Of a stretch of 64,000 nucleotides of DNA, positions 7,725-15,821 are shown piece by piece (within the stretch, counting starts at the first letter, position 1; each line of letters begins with the position of its first letter). The notes below the pieces were generated by a model that ran no database searches, was not told the origin of the DNA, and worked only from the letters and a program-made list of their open reading frames with translations. Both the position numbers and the translations under genes were made by a program. The stretch comes from Flavobacterium tagetis (GTDB taxonomy: Bacteria > Bacteroidota > Bacteroidia > Flavobacteriales > Flavobacteriaceae): positions 310,001-374,000 of the forward strand of contig NZ_JAERSF010000001.1 of assembly GCF_016735615.1 (NCBI RefSeq), in the 5' to 3' direction.

Positions 7725-8583
7725 ACTTTATACTTCTAAATTCAGTCGGCGACATTCCTGTCTGTTTTTTGAAAAAGCGGGAGAAATAGGAATAGTCTTC
7801 GTAGCCAACTTTGAATGCGACTTCATTTACAGCTAATTGTTTATCAATCAACATTCTTTTGACTTCTAGGATTACTCTATCCATAATTACTTCTGTCGCT
7901 GTTTTTTGAAGAATTTCATTGCAGATTCTATTCAGATGCTTCAATGTGATATTTAGTTTTTCAGCATAAAACGAAGGCAGTTTTTGGGTCCTGAAATATT
8001 CTTCCAAAAGCGATTCAAACTTGTTGATTTTTATATTATATGAATGCGTTTGATGCGAATAGGTTTCTCCATATTTTCTCGCTACTTCAATATGAATGCA
8101 ATCCAATAAATTCAATAATTTATCTAACTGATATTTATTAGCCTGACTATTTTCCTGAATTAGCAAATCAAAATATGGAAGGATTTTAGGAATTTCCTTT
8201 TCTTCAAAAACCATTTCAGGTCGGTTTTGAATGGAATGGTAAAAGTTGTAATCGTTGATTTTTTTCTGTCCGAAATACAAATTGTACAATTCCTGCGAAA
8301 AGATAATTACAAAACCTTCTATATCTTCAGATAAATTCCAATGATGCATTTGTCCAGGCTGTAGCACAAAAAGACTTCCTCTTTTGATTTCAAACTGGTC
8401 AAAATCGACTTCATGCAATCCAGAACCTTTAGTAAAAAAGACCATTAAATACGAATCATGACGATGCGGTTCTTCGACAAAACTGTGATTTTTTAGATGT
8501 TCTGTAAAAGTATTGACATAAAAATCACGGTGAATATCGTTACAGCTAAAATTCTGAACGCTATAAATGGGATATTTTTTCAT
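7723..8583 (-). CDS. AraC family transcriptional regulator
   Basis: A 286-residue regulator with an N-terminal cupin-like sensing domain (HRHDSYLMVFFTKGSG, about 41-56) and a C-terminal AraC DNA-binding domain. The latter ends in VNEVAFKVGYEDYSYFSRFFKKQTGMSPTEFR, the usual second helix-turn-helix. It is convergent to YceI and divergent from the DUF983 gene. It might control its neighbours, but no site is defined for it and its ligand is unknown. Confidence 0.93.
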   Translation of the reverse strand: MKKYPIYSVQNFSCNDIHRDFYVNTFTEHLKNHSFVEEPHRHDSYLMVFFTKGSGLHEVDFDQFEIKRGSLFVLQPGQMHHWNLSEDIEGFVIIFSQELYNLYFGQKKINDYNFYHSIQNRPEMVFEEKEIPKILPYFDLLIQENSQANKYQLDKLLNLLDCIHIEVARKYGETYSHQTHSYNIKINKFESLLEEYFRTQKLPSFYAEKLNITLKHLNRICNEILQKTATEVIMDRVILEVKRMLIDKQLAVNEVAFKVGYEDYSYFSRFFKKQTGMSPTEFRSIK

Positions 8584-8648
8584 AACAAATGTCTTTATTG
8601 TGCTATAATAAGCGAAGATACTAAAAAGACTTTTATAGAACTCTGAAT

Positions 8649-8656
8649 TACCTTTG
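8649..8656 (+). promoter_or_regulatory. -7 box of the DUF983 gene
   Basis: TACCTTTG matches TAnnTTTG and lies 23 bases before the ATG. There is no clear TTG -33 element. The divergent AraC gene has an imperfect box (TATCTTCG on the minus strand) in the same gap. Confidence 0.5.
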
Positions 8657-8679
8657 TATAAACAAAAATTAACAATATC

Positions 8680-9042
8680 ATGTCAAGCGCATTAACTCAT
8701 ATTTTAAAAAACGAATGTCCTGTTTGTCATAAAGGAAAAGTTTTTACAGACAAGAACATCTTTCTGAATTTTAGCTTTCCAAAAATGAATGAATACTGCA
8801 GTCACTGCAATTATAAATTTCAAAAAGAACCTGGTTATTTCTTTGGCGCTATGTATGTAAACTACGGACTAACTGTTGCTCAAGGAATTGCGACGTATTG
8901 TATTGCACAGTTTTTCTTTGAGAAAAATTTCGATTTAAGAATCCTTCCAATTATTGCAGTTTCCATCACTTTACTCACACCTTTTAACCTTCGATTTTCC
9001 AGATTAGCATGGATTTACATGTTTAAGGATTATTCGAAATAA
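8680..9042 (+). CDS. DUF983 family membrane protein
   Basis: A 120-residue protein of the DUF983 family, recognisable from CPVCHKGKVF near residue 13, a second CSHC pair at about 41, and GYFFGAMYVNYGLTVAQG leading into the first membrane segment. Two hydrophobic segments follow (about residues 63-83 and 90-107). The four Cys may bind zinc on the cytoplasmic side. The function of the family is unknown. It has its own promoter. Confidence 0.88.
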   Translation: MSSALTHILKNECPVCHKGKVFTDKNIFLNFSFPKMNEYCSHCNYKFQKEPGYFFGAMYVNYGLTVAQGIATYCIAQFFFEKNFDLRILPIIAVSITLLTPFNLRFSRLAWIYMFKDYSK

Positions 9043-9050
9043 AAAAGTAT

Positions 9051-9058
9051 TATTTTTG
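9051..9058 (+). promoter_or_regulatory. -7 box of fabD
   Basis: TATTTTTG lies 54 bases upstream of the fabD ATG and just after the DUF983 stop codon. Confidence 0.5.
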
Positions 9059-9112
9059 CTTTTCAATTGAAGCTAATTTTCAATTCAAAAAAATAAAAAA
9101 CAAATTAGACAA

Positions 9113-9985
9113 ATGAAAGCATACGTATTTCCGGGTCAGGGTGCACAGTTCACAGGAATGGGTAAAGACCTTTATGAAAATTCGGCTTTAGCCAAAGAAT
9201 TATTCGAAAAAGCTAATGAAATTCTAGGTTTTAGAATTACAGATATCATGTTTGAAGGCACTGCCGAAGAACTAAAAGAAACCAAAGTGACACAGCCGGC
9301 TGTATTTTTACACTCTGTTATTTTAGCTAAAACTTTAGAAGATTTCAAACCGGAAATGGTTGCAGGACATTCGTTAGGAGAATTTTCAGCTTTGGTTGCT
9401 AATGGAACTTTATCTTTTGAAGATGGTTTAAAATTAGTTTCCCAACGTGCATTAGCAATGCAAAAGGCCTGCGAAATCACTCCATCTACAATGGCTGCTG
9501 TTTTAGGTTTGGCTGATAATGTTGTAGAAGAAGTTTGTGCTTCTATCGATGGTGTTGTGGTTGCTGCTAACTATAACTGCCCAGGTCAATTAGTTATTTC
9601 TGGTGAAACTTCAGCTGTTGAAAAAGCTTGTGAAGCAATGAAAGCTGCTGGAGCAAAACGTGCTTTAATTTTACCTGTTGGAGGCGCATTTCACTCTCCA
9701 ATGATGGAACCTGCAAGAGAAGAATTGGCTGCCGCAATTGAAGCAACCACTTTCTCTACTCCAATTTGTCCAGTATATCAAAACGTTACTGCAAATGCAG
9801 TTTCTGATGCAAATGAAATTAAGAAGAACTTAATTATTCAATTGACTGCTCCTGTAAGATGGACACAATCTGTACAGCAAATGATTGCTGACGGCGCGAC
9901 TTTGTTTACTGAAGTTGGTCCTGGAAAAGTTTTAACTGGATTGATTAATAAAATTAATAAAGAGGCCGCTACAGCTAATGCTTAA
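9113..9985 (+). CDS. fabD: Malonyl-CoA:ACP transacylase
   Basis: FabD loads malonate from CoA onto acyl carrier protein to start each elongation cycle of fatty-acid synthesis in the cytoplasm. The 290 residues show GQGAQFTGMG at about 8-17, the nucleophile motif GHSLGEFSAL at about 84-93, and the catalytic His in GGAFHSPMM at about 195-203. It is a single-gene unit here, not in a fab cluster, as is common in Flavobacterium. A strong terminator follows. Confidence 0.97.
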   Translation: MKAYVFPGQGAQFTGMGKDLYENSALAKELFEKANEILGFRITDIMFEGTAEELKETKVTQPAVFLHSVILAKTLEDFKPEMVAGHSLGEFSALVANGTLSFEDGLKLVSQRALAMQKACEITPSTMAAVLGLADNVVEEVCASIDGVVVAANYNCPGQLVISGETSAVEKACEAMKAAGAKRALILPVGGAFHSPMMEPAREELAAAIEATTFSTPICPVYQNVTANAVSDANEIKKNLIIQLTAPVRWTQSVQQMIADGATLFTEVGPGKVLTGLINKINKEAATANA

Positions 9986-10037
9986 TTTTAAGTGTTCAGT
10001 ATTCACTTTTTAGTAATCAGTTAAAAACTATACATAC

Positions 10038-10075
10038 AAAAAGCTCTGAAAAAATTTTGTTTTTCAGAGCTTTTT
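10038..10075 (+). terminator. Intrinsic terminator after fabD
   Basis: AAAAAGCTCTGAAAAA (10038-10053) pairs perfectly with 10060-10075, ending in T5. Confidence 0.85.
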
Positions 10076-10176
10076 GTCATTTCGACGAAGGAGAAATCTT
10101 CGCAAGAAACTCTACATAGAAAGTCTAAAAACTTTGCCGAGCTACTTGCGAAGATTTCTCCTTCGTCGAAATGACA
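10075..10176. repeat. Large palindromic repeat with 32-bp perfect arms
   Basis: Bases 10075-10106 and 10145-10176 are exact reverse complements, 32 bases each, around a 38-base loop. Outer ends read TGTCATTTCGAC and GTCGAAATGACA, linking it to the TGACA-ended intergenic repeats at 7644-7718 and 35152-35219. It stands between fabD and the convergent DMT transporter gene. I see no flanking target-site duplication. Confidence 0.8.
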
Positions 10177-10189
10177 TACTAAAAGAATA

Positions 10190-11095
10190 CTACAAAACCT
10201 TCTTTTCTTTCTTCTTGTAATTCACAATAAATACCCCAAGAATAATTAAAACTGTAGCAATAATAAAATCAATCGTAATTACTTCATCTAAAAGCAACCA
10301 ACCTAAGAAAACAGCAATTATGGTATTGATGTAGGACAAAATAGAAACCTGAACAGCTGTAACATGTTTTAGTGCATAATTATAACAAAAGAAAGCAATT
10401 ACAGATCCGAATATTGATAAATACAAAGCCGCAAAAACACTTTTTGAACTCCACGAGTTAAAATTTGGATTTGGTGAGAATATTGAAGCCAAGACTAACT
10501 GAATACAAGATGCGATTGTAAATTGGTAAAACAAATTGAGCGTTATATTTTTCGATTTATTAGCATGCGTTTTGGTATAAATTGTTCCAGCCGCCCAAGC
10601 CAAAATTGCAAATCCCATAAATATCATTCCTGTTCTGTAATTAACATCTAAAAATGATCCGAGTCCATCTTTAAAGATAAAAACTACACCAGAGAATCCA
10701 ATAATTACACCTATAAATCCCTTTAAACTCATTTTTTGCAATCCAAAGAGAATACTTCCTAAGAAAATAAGGATTGGAGTCAGCGCATTAATAACCGATG
10801 CTAATCCACTTGGGATATTCTGCTCTGCAATTGTCATAAAACCATTTGCAATTACAAGCATTAAAACCGAAGCAATAAGCTGCTGTTTAAAATTCCCCCA
10901 TCCAATCCATTTTAATTCTTTTTTGTATAATAAAATGGTCATCATAATTAATCCCGCAAGACCTTGACGAATTGAAGTTACAAACCAAGGCGGAATCGTT
11001 TCAACGGCAACTCTAATTCCTAAAAAGGTCGTTCCCCAAATAATTCCAACAGCCGCTAGGGCAAATATTAATTTATAATCTAAACTTTCTTTCAT
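10190..11095 (-). CDS. EamA/DMT family transporter
   Basis: A 301-residue inner-membrane protein with ten predicted hydrophobic segments arranged as two EamA repeats. It starts LIFALAAVGIIWGTTFLGIRV, the usual first helix with its GTTF motif. Members export amino acids or other metabolites, but the substrate cannot be read from sequence. The C-terminus is basic (YKKKEKK). It follows galE on the same strand but is separated from it by a terminator hairpin, so it probably has its own promoter. Confidence 0.9.
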   Translation of the reverse strand: MKESLDYKLIFALAAVGIIWGTTFLGIRVAVETIPPWFVTSIRQGLAGLIMMTILLYKKELKWIGWGNFKQQLIASVLMLVIANGFMTIAEQNIPSGLASVINALTPILIFLGSILFGLQKMSLKGFIGVIIGFSGVVFIFKDGLGSFLDVNYRTGMIFMGFAILAWAAGTIYTKTHANKSKNITLNLFYQFTIASCIQLVLASIFSPNPNFNSWSSKSVFAALYLSIFGSVIAFFCYNYALKHVTAVQVSILSYINTIIAVFLGWLLLDEVITIDFIIATVLIILGVFIVNYKKKEKKVL

Positions 11096-11110
11096 GATAA
11101 TTAATAGCTA

Positions 11111-11148
11111 AAAAAAATCCCAAACTATATTGCTATAATCTGGGATTT
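11111..11148 (-). terminator. Terminator after galE
   Basis: AAATCCCA at 11115-11122 pairs with TGGGATTT at 11141-11148. Read on the minus strand the stem is followed by a run of T. Confidence 0.6.
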
Positions 11149-11173
11149 CAAAAATTTATAATTTTATTAAAAA

Positions 11174-12190
11174 TTACTTATTCCTCACTTTTTGTTCCCA
11201 TTTCCAAGCACTTGCCATCGCTTCATCCAGACTTAATTCAGCCTTCCATCCTAAGACATTATTTGCCTTATCTGTATTTGCGTACGCCTCAGTAATATCA
11301 CCTTCGCGACGAGGCATCATCTTATAAGGCAAGTTTTTACCGCTGACTTTTTCAAAACTGTGAATGACTTCAAGAACAGAACTTCCTTTTCCTGTTCCTA
11401 AATTGAATGTTTCAACTTTTGCTAAATTCTTTTTATTCAACAAACGCTGTAAAGCAATTACGTGTGCTTTTGCTAAATCTACTACGTGAATATAATCACG
11501 AACTGCAGTTCCGTCTGGTGTTGGGTAATCGTTTCCAAAAACAGATAATTCCTGACGTAAACCTACTCCCGTTTGTGTAATAAACGGAACTAAATTTTGA
11601 GGAACACCCAACGGCAATTCACCAATCTGTACAGATTCGTGTGCTCCAACCGGATTAAAGTAGCGTAATAAAATAGCGCTGATATTGGTAACTTTAGCTG
11701 TATCTGTAATAATTTCTTCTCCAATCTGTTTTGTATTTCCGTAAGGAGACATAGCAGTTTGAACTGGAGCATCTTCTGTAATTGGCATTTTTTCGGCTTG
11801 ACCGTAAACCGTACAAGAAGAACTGAAAATAAAACTCGCTTCAGGTTTTTGCTGTAATTCCTGTAAAAGATAAACTAAACTGCTAATGTTGTTTTCATAG
11901 TACAATAATGGCTGTTCAACACTTTCACCAACAGCTTTTGAAGCCGCAAAATGAATTACACCAGTAACATCATTATGTTTTTTAAAGAAATCCCGAACGT
12001 CGCTTTTTTCTCTTAAATCAATTTTTTCGAATAAAGGCGTTTTTCCTGTAATCGCTGTAATTCCTTTTAAAACATCTTCTGAAGAGTTTGAAAGATTATC
12101 AATTATCACAACTTCGAAGCCTTCATTTTGCAATTCGACTACAGTGTGAGAACCAATAAATCCCAATCCTCCTGTTACTAATACTTTCAT
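11174..12190 (-). CDS. galE: UDP-glucose 4-epimerase
   Basis: GalE interconverts UDP-glucose and UDP-galactose (or the N-acetyl forms), feeding polysaccharide synthesis. The 338 residues have the NAD-binding GGLGFIGSHT at 7-16, the SDR active site with SSSCTVYG at about 123-130, and the catalytic Tyr-x3-Lys in PYGNTK at about 149-154. It is the last of three minus-strand genes after a DegT aminotransferase and an NTF2-like gene, which suggests a surface-sugar operon. Confidence 0.95.
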   Translation of the reverse strand: MKVLVTGGLGFIGSHTVVELQNEGFEVVIIDNLSNSSEDVLKGITAITGKTPLFEKIDLREKSDVRDFFKKHNDVTGVIHFAASKAVGESVEQPLLYYENNISSLVYLLQELQQKPEASFIFSSSCTVYGQAEKMPITEDAPVQTAMSPYGNTKQIGEEIITDTAKVTNISAILLRYFNPVGAHESVQIGELPLGVPQNLVPFITQTGVGLRQELSVFGNDYPTPDGTAVRDYIHVVDLAKAHVIALQRLLNKKNLAKVETFNLGTGKGSSVLEVIHSFEKVSGKNLPYKMMPRREGDITEAYANTDKANNVLGWKAELSLDEAMASAWKWEQKVRNK

Positions 12191-12204
12191 TTTGTGGTTG
12201 TTTG

Positions 12205-12645
12205 TTATGTAGTTAATTTATATGCCTGTCTAGCAATAAGAATCCATTTATTTTTTTGTTTCTGCCAAACCAACATTATTCCTATTTTAATATCTCGATC
12301 TATACCATCATCTTTGGTATGAGCCGATAAAACATGTCTAACGATAGCAACATCATTCTGAATTGTTATAGTTTGGTTTTGAAAATCGATAGAAACAAAA
12401 TCAGATTTTCCACTTACTATTCCTTCTATAAATTCAGCTTGGTTTTGAAAATTGCCATTAGAATGAACATAATTCAATTGATCAGAAGTCAACGCTTTTA
12501 ACTTTGCTCCATCAGCATCAATCATTGCCTGTCGCAAGATTTCAACCTGACTTTTTATAGCATCCTCTTCTTTAGCATTCGTTTTTTGAGAAAAAACCGA
12601 ATACTGAAAAAATACCATTAAAAGTAAAAGACTAACTCTTTTCAT
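12205..12645 (-). CDS. Exported NTF2/SnoaL-like (DUF4440) protein
   Basis: A 146-residue protein with a clear signal peptide (KRVSLLLLMVFFQYSVFSQ) and one NTF2-like cone domain of the DUF4440 kind (AIKSQVEILRQAMIDADGAK, then LVWQKQKNKWILIARQAYKL at the end). Such domains bind small molecules or act as enzymes; no catalytic residue can be assigned. It is tightly packed between galE and the DegT gene (2-14-base gaps), so it is co-transcribed with nucleotide-sugar enzymes although it is predicted to act in the periplasm. Confidence 0.85.
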   Translation of the reverse strand: MKRVSLLLLMVFFQYSVFSQKTNAKEEDAIKSQVEILRQAMIDADGAKLKALTSDQLNYVHSNGNFQNQAEFIEGIVSGKSDFVSIDFQNQTITIQNDVAIVRHVLSAHTKDDGIDRDIKIGIMLVWQKQKNKWILIARQAYKLTT

Positions 12646-12647
12646 TT

Positions 12648-13781
12648 TTATTTATTCAAAAACTCTAAAACAGAATCGGTAATAAATTTAATCTGTTCGT
12701 CGTCAAGTTCAGTATGCATTGGCAAAGCAATTACCTCTTGCACCAATTGGTTTGTAACAGGAAACTGCTCCTCTTTGTAACGCGGATCTAAATATGCTTT
12801 TTGAGAATGCAACGGAATTGGATAATAAATTGCACAAGGAATTCCTTTATCTAATAAATGTTGCATTAAAGCATTTCTATCAGCATCTAAAATTCTCAAT
12901 ACATATTGATGAAAAACGTGATCATTTTCGTTTGCATCAAAATCTGGAGTTATGATATGTGCATTTCCAGCGAAAGATGCATTATATTTAGTTGCCGCTA
13001 AACGACGTGCTTTATTATACTCATCTAATAAAGGAAGTTTTGCATTTAAAACTCCGGCCTGAATACTATCTAAACGTGAATTCACACCTACAACGTCATG
13101 GTGGTAGCGCTCGTACATTCCGTGATTTACGATTCCGCGGATAATGTGCGCCAATTTATCATCATTTGTAAAAATTGCTCCTCCATCTCCATAACATCCA
13201 AGGTTTTTAGAAGGAAAGAATGAAGTTGCCGCAACGTGACCAATTGTACCAACTTTCACCTTTGATCCAGATTTAGAAATATAATCTGCGCCAATTGCTT
13301 GAGCGTTATCTTCAATTACATATAGATTATGTTCTTTAGCAATTTCCATAATCGCATCCATGTTCGCAGCACGTCCAAATAAATGAACTGGAACAATTGC
13401 TTTTGTTTTTGGTGTAATGGCTTTTTTTACTGCATCAATATCGATGTTCATATTATGCAAATCAACATCAACTAAAACAGGAGTTAACTGCAATAAAGCA
13501 ATAACCTCAACAGTAGCAGCAAAAGTAAAATCGGCAGTAATTACTTCATCACCTGGCTTCAAATCTAATCCCATCATCGCAATCTGCAATGCATCTGTAC
13601 CATTTGCACAAGGAATAACATGTTTTGCTCCTAAATAGTCTTCAAGATTTTTTTGAAACTGATGAACCAAAGGTCCGTTGATGTAAGTATTTGTGTCTAA
13701 AACTTCTTGAATTGAAGCATCTACAGTAGATTTTATTTTCTCGTATTGACTTTTTAAGTCAACCATTTGTATTTTTTTCAT
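12648..13781 (-). CDS. DegT/DnrJ/EryC1/StrS sugar aminotransferase
   Basis: A 377-residue PLP enzyme that aminates keto-sugar nucleotides for O-antigen or glycan synthesis. The PLP-binding Lys is in TSFFPSKNLGCYGDGG at about residues 186-201; PCANGTDALQIAM at about 57-69 holds the cofactor phosphate; EDNAQAIGADY (about 157-167) is the Asp/Gln site. It is first in the operon with the NTF2-like gene and galE and is read from a good promoter at 13842-13871. Sequence suggests the WecE/FdtB/WbpE group, but the exact sugar cannot be assigned. Confidence 0.92.
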   Translation of the reverse strand: MKKIQMVDLKSQYEKIKSTVDASIQEVLDTNTYINGPLVHQFQKNLEDYLGAKHVIPCANGTDALQIAMMGLDLKPGDEVITADFTFAATVEVIALLQLTPVLVDVDLHNMNIDIDAVKKAITPKTKAIVPVHLFGRAANMDAIMEIAKEHNLYVIEDNAQAIGADYISKSGSKVKVGTIGHVAATSFFPSKNLGCYGDGGAIFTNDDKLAHIIRGIVNHGMYERYHHDVVGVNSRLDSIQAGVLNAKLPLLDEYNKARRLAATKYNASFAGNAHIITPDFDANENDHVFHQYVLRILDADRNALMQHLLDKGIPCAIYYPIPLHSQKAYLDPRYKEEQFPVTNQLVQEVIALPMHTELDDEQIKFITDSVLEFLNK

Positions 13782-13841
13782 TTCGAATAATATTTAAAAA
13801 TTAAAGACTCTATTTTTAATAGAAATCTCTAAAAGGAGGAA

Positions 13842-13871
13842 CAAAAATAGTTATTAATAGCTTCAAACCAA
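13842..13871 (-). promoter_or_regulatory. Promoter of the DegT-NTF2-galE operon
   Basis: On the minus strand TTG (13869-13871) and TATTTTTG (13842-13849) are 19 bases apart, a full consensus match. Confidence 0.65.
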
Positions 13872-13916
13872 TGAAAATAGTCGAAAGAAATGTAATTTAG
13901 CTGCAAAAAAAATTAC

Positions 13917-15146
13917 ATGCTTTTTTTATACAATCTAGCCATATATCTTGCAGGTTTTTTCTTAAAAATCATAGCATTGTTTAGTCCGAAAATTAAGCTT
14001 TTTATTGAAGGCCGAAAAAATGTGTTTTTAATTTTAGAAGAAAAAATCAAAGAAGATGACAAAACCATTTGGTTTCATTCCGCTTCTCTTGGAGAATACG
14101 AACAAGGACTTCCTGTTATAGAAAAAATTAAAGAAAAATATCCTGAACATAAGATAATTATAACCTTTTTTTCACCATCTGGATACGAAGTGCGTAAAAA
14201 TAACACAGTCGCTGATGTTACAGTTTATTTACCGCTTGATTCTAAAAGCAACGCAAAAAGATTTTTAAAGTTGGTTCATCCCGAACTTTCATTTTTTATT
14301 AAATATGAATTTTGGCTGAACTATTTAAAGGAACTAGAAAAAAGCAAAACGCCAACTTATTTAATTTCTGGGATTTTCAGAGACAATCAGATGTTTTTTA
14401 AATGGTATGGCGGTTTCTACAGAAAAGCACTAAATGCTTTTACTTATTTCTTTGTTCAAAACGAAAAATCAAAACAAAAGATAGAAAGTCTTGGCTTCAA
14501 TAATGTAATTGTTTCTGGCGATACTCGTTTTGATCGTGTAAATGCTATTTTAGAAAGAGACAACCGATTGGATTATGTGGAGAATTTTAAAAACAACCAA
14601 CCGACGATAGTTATCGGAAGTTCATGGCCAAAAGATGAAATTTTAATTGCAGAATACATTAATCAAGCACCTGATTACGTAAAATTTATAATTGCACCGC
14701 ACAATATCAAGCAAGATCAAATCTCAGATCTTCTATCAAAAATTACAAAATCGACAATTTTATTCTCAGAAAAAGAAAATAAAGACCTTTCAGGCTATAA
14801 TGTCTTTATAATTGATACGATTGGAATTCTTACTAAGATTTATAGTTACGGAACCATAGCGTATGTCGGTGGCGGATTCGGAAATCCTGGAATACACAAC
14901 ATATTAGAACCTGCTACTTTTGGAATTCCAATTGTAATTGGTCCAAACTATTCGAATTTTGCAGAAGCTGTTGCTTTAGTAGAAATCGGTGGTTGCGTAA
15001 CAATTTCAACGAGCGCAGAACTTAAGGCCGTTTTTGATCAATTATTGAATGACAAAAACTTTCTAGAAGAAAAAAGTAAAATCTGCAAATCATTTATTCA
15101 AAACAATAAAGGAGCTACTGAAACGATTATAAAACTCATCTCATAA
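13917..15146 (+). CDS. waaA: 3-deoxy-D-manno-octulosonic acid (Kdo) transferase
   Basis: WaaA attaches Kdo to lipid A at the inner face of the cytoplasmic membrane. The 409 residues begin with a hydrophobic anchor (LYNLAIYLAGFFLKIIALF) and then show family marks: WFHSASLGEYEQGLPVI (about 50-66), FFSPSGYEV (about 84-92) and the C-terminal donor site YVGGGFGNPGIHNILEPATFG (about 315-335) with Glu. It is divergent from the DegT-galE sugar operon, so LPS-related functions cluster here. The ATG at 13917 is immediately after the gap and gives the normal start. Confidence 0.95.
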   Translation: MLFLYNLAIYLAGFFLKIIALFSPKIKLFIEGRKNVFLILEEKIKEDDKTIWFHSASLGEYEQGLPVIEKIKEKYPEHKIIITFFSPSGYEVRKNNTVADVTVYLPLDSKSNAKRFLKLVHPELSFFIKYEFWLNYLKELEKSKTPTYLISGIFRDNQMFFKWYGGFYRKALNAFTYFFVQNEKSKQKIESLGFNNVIVSGDTRFDRVNAILERDNRLDYVENFKNNQPTIVIGSSWPKDEILIAEYINQAPDYVKFIIAPHNIKQDQISDLLSKITKSTILFSEKENKDLSGYNVFIIDTIGILTKIYSYGTIAYVGGGFGNPGIHNILEPATFGIPIVIGPNYSNFAEAVALVEIGGCVTISTSAELKAVFDQLLNDKNFLEEKSKICKSFIQNNKGATETIIKLIS

Positions 15147-15463
15147 CCTTTTGATTTGCTAAAATTGTTAAATTTGAAGAAATAAGCAAAAACAATTCTA
15201 CCTAAATATTCTTAAAAAACAGAACAAACCTTAAATCAGAGAAGCTAAACAACTGATTTTCATAGAGATTATTCAATAAAAAAATATTTAGACTAGAAAT
15301 TAGATAATTTAAGAAAAATTTATAATTTTGGCATATTCTTTGATAAATAAGATAAACGTGAGCAAGGAAAATATTTTAAAAAAAAAGTGAAAAAATATTT
15401 TACATATTAAAAAATTTATATCTTTGCCACGAATTAATAATTAACCTTTTATAATAAAGTAAG
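15147..15463. other. 317-base AT-rich gene-free stretch before the small lipoprotein
   Basis: Very AT-rich, no credible gene. It contains a possible -7 box (TAATTTTG near 15322) and the stronger TATCTTTG at 15419-15426. A 10-codon frame starting GTG at 15358 is present but is too short to support. The long leader could hold a regulatory RNA structure, but I see no strong hairpin. Confidence 0.5.
15419..15426 (+). promoter_or_regulatory. -7 box of the small Ala-rich lipoprotein gene
   Basis: TATCTTTG matches TAnnTTTG and lies 37 bases upstream of the ATG. No TTG is seen at the -33 distance. Confidence 0.6.
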
Positions 15464-15679
15464 ATGAAAAAAGTATTTTTAAGTTTAGCTGTTGTTGCTG
15501 TATTAACTGTTGTATCTTGTAAAAAAGCTGACGCTGCTGCTGAAGCTCCTGCTGTAGATTCTACTGCTGTTGCTGTTGATTCAGCTGCTGCTGTTGTTGA
15601 TTCTGCTGCTGCAACTGTTGATTCTGCTGCTGCTAAAGTTGATTCTGCTGCTGCCAAAGTAGAAGAAGTAAAAAAATAA
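15464..15679 (+). CDS. Small alanine-zipper lipoprotein with five tandem heptads
   Basis: A 71-residue lipoprotein. A signal peptide ends in the lipobox VVSC with Cys19. After a short linker, residues 31-65 are five tandem heptads of the form V-D-S-A-A-A-x (the first is VDSTAVA), then VEEVKK to the end. Val at position a and Ala at d would give an Ala/Val-packed coiled coil, as in the trimeric Ala-zipper of Braun lipoprotein, and the C-terminus ends in Lys. The DNA repeats in 21-base units. Homology to Lpp is not claimed; the similarity may be convergent. It has its own promoter and a strong terminator, so it is a single-gene transcript. Confidence 0.85.
   Translation: MKKVFLSLAVVAVLTVVSCKKADAAAEAPAVDSTAVAVDSAAAVVDSAAATVDSAAAKVDSAAAKVEEVKK
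15554..15658 (+). repeat. 21-bp tandem repeat (5 units) encoding the heptads
   Basis: Five consecutive 21-base units of the form GTTGATTCTGCTGCTGCnnn begin at 15554, 15575, 15596, 15617 and 15638. The first unit is the most diverged. Copy number could change by slippage and would lengthen or shorten the protein by whole heptads. Confidence 0.9.
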
Positions 15680-15704
15680 TTAGAACCTAAATTCTAACGA
15701 TTTT

Positions 15705-15733
15705 AAAACCATCTTTATAGATGGTTTTTTTTT
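15705..15733 (+). terminator. Terminator after the small lipoprotein gene
   Basis: AAAACCATCT (15705-15714) pairs with AGATGGTTTT (15719-15728) around a 4-base loop, followed by more T. Confidence 0.88.
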
Positions 15734-15767
15734 GTGATTAATTTTTCCTTTAATCCACTTCAACAAT

Positions 15768-15801
15768 AAAAAAAGCGTTCGTAACTACGAACGCTTTTTT
15801 T
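15768..15801 (-). terminator. Terminator after the DUF1508 gene
   Basis: Sixteen-base arms (15768-15783 and 15786-15801) with core GCGTTCGTA/TACGAACGC and A/T tails on both sides. It is oriented for the minus-strand gene but could work both ways. Confidence 0.85.
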
Positions 15802-15821
15802 ATTGCCTATATTTTTTTTTC

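Noticed and set aside
10075..10176. Complete insertion sequence or MITE
   Set aside because: Perfect 32-base arms but only 38 bases of loop, no coding capacity and no visible target-site duplication; kept as a repeat only.
15358..15390. 10-codon GTG frame (MSKENILKKK) upstream of the Ala-zipper lipoprotein
   Set aside because: Too short, no evidence of translation, and Lys-rich frames are expected by chance in such AT-rich DNA.
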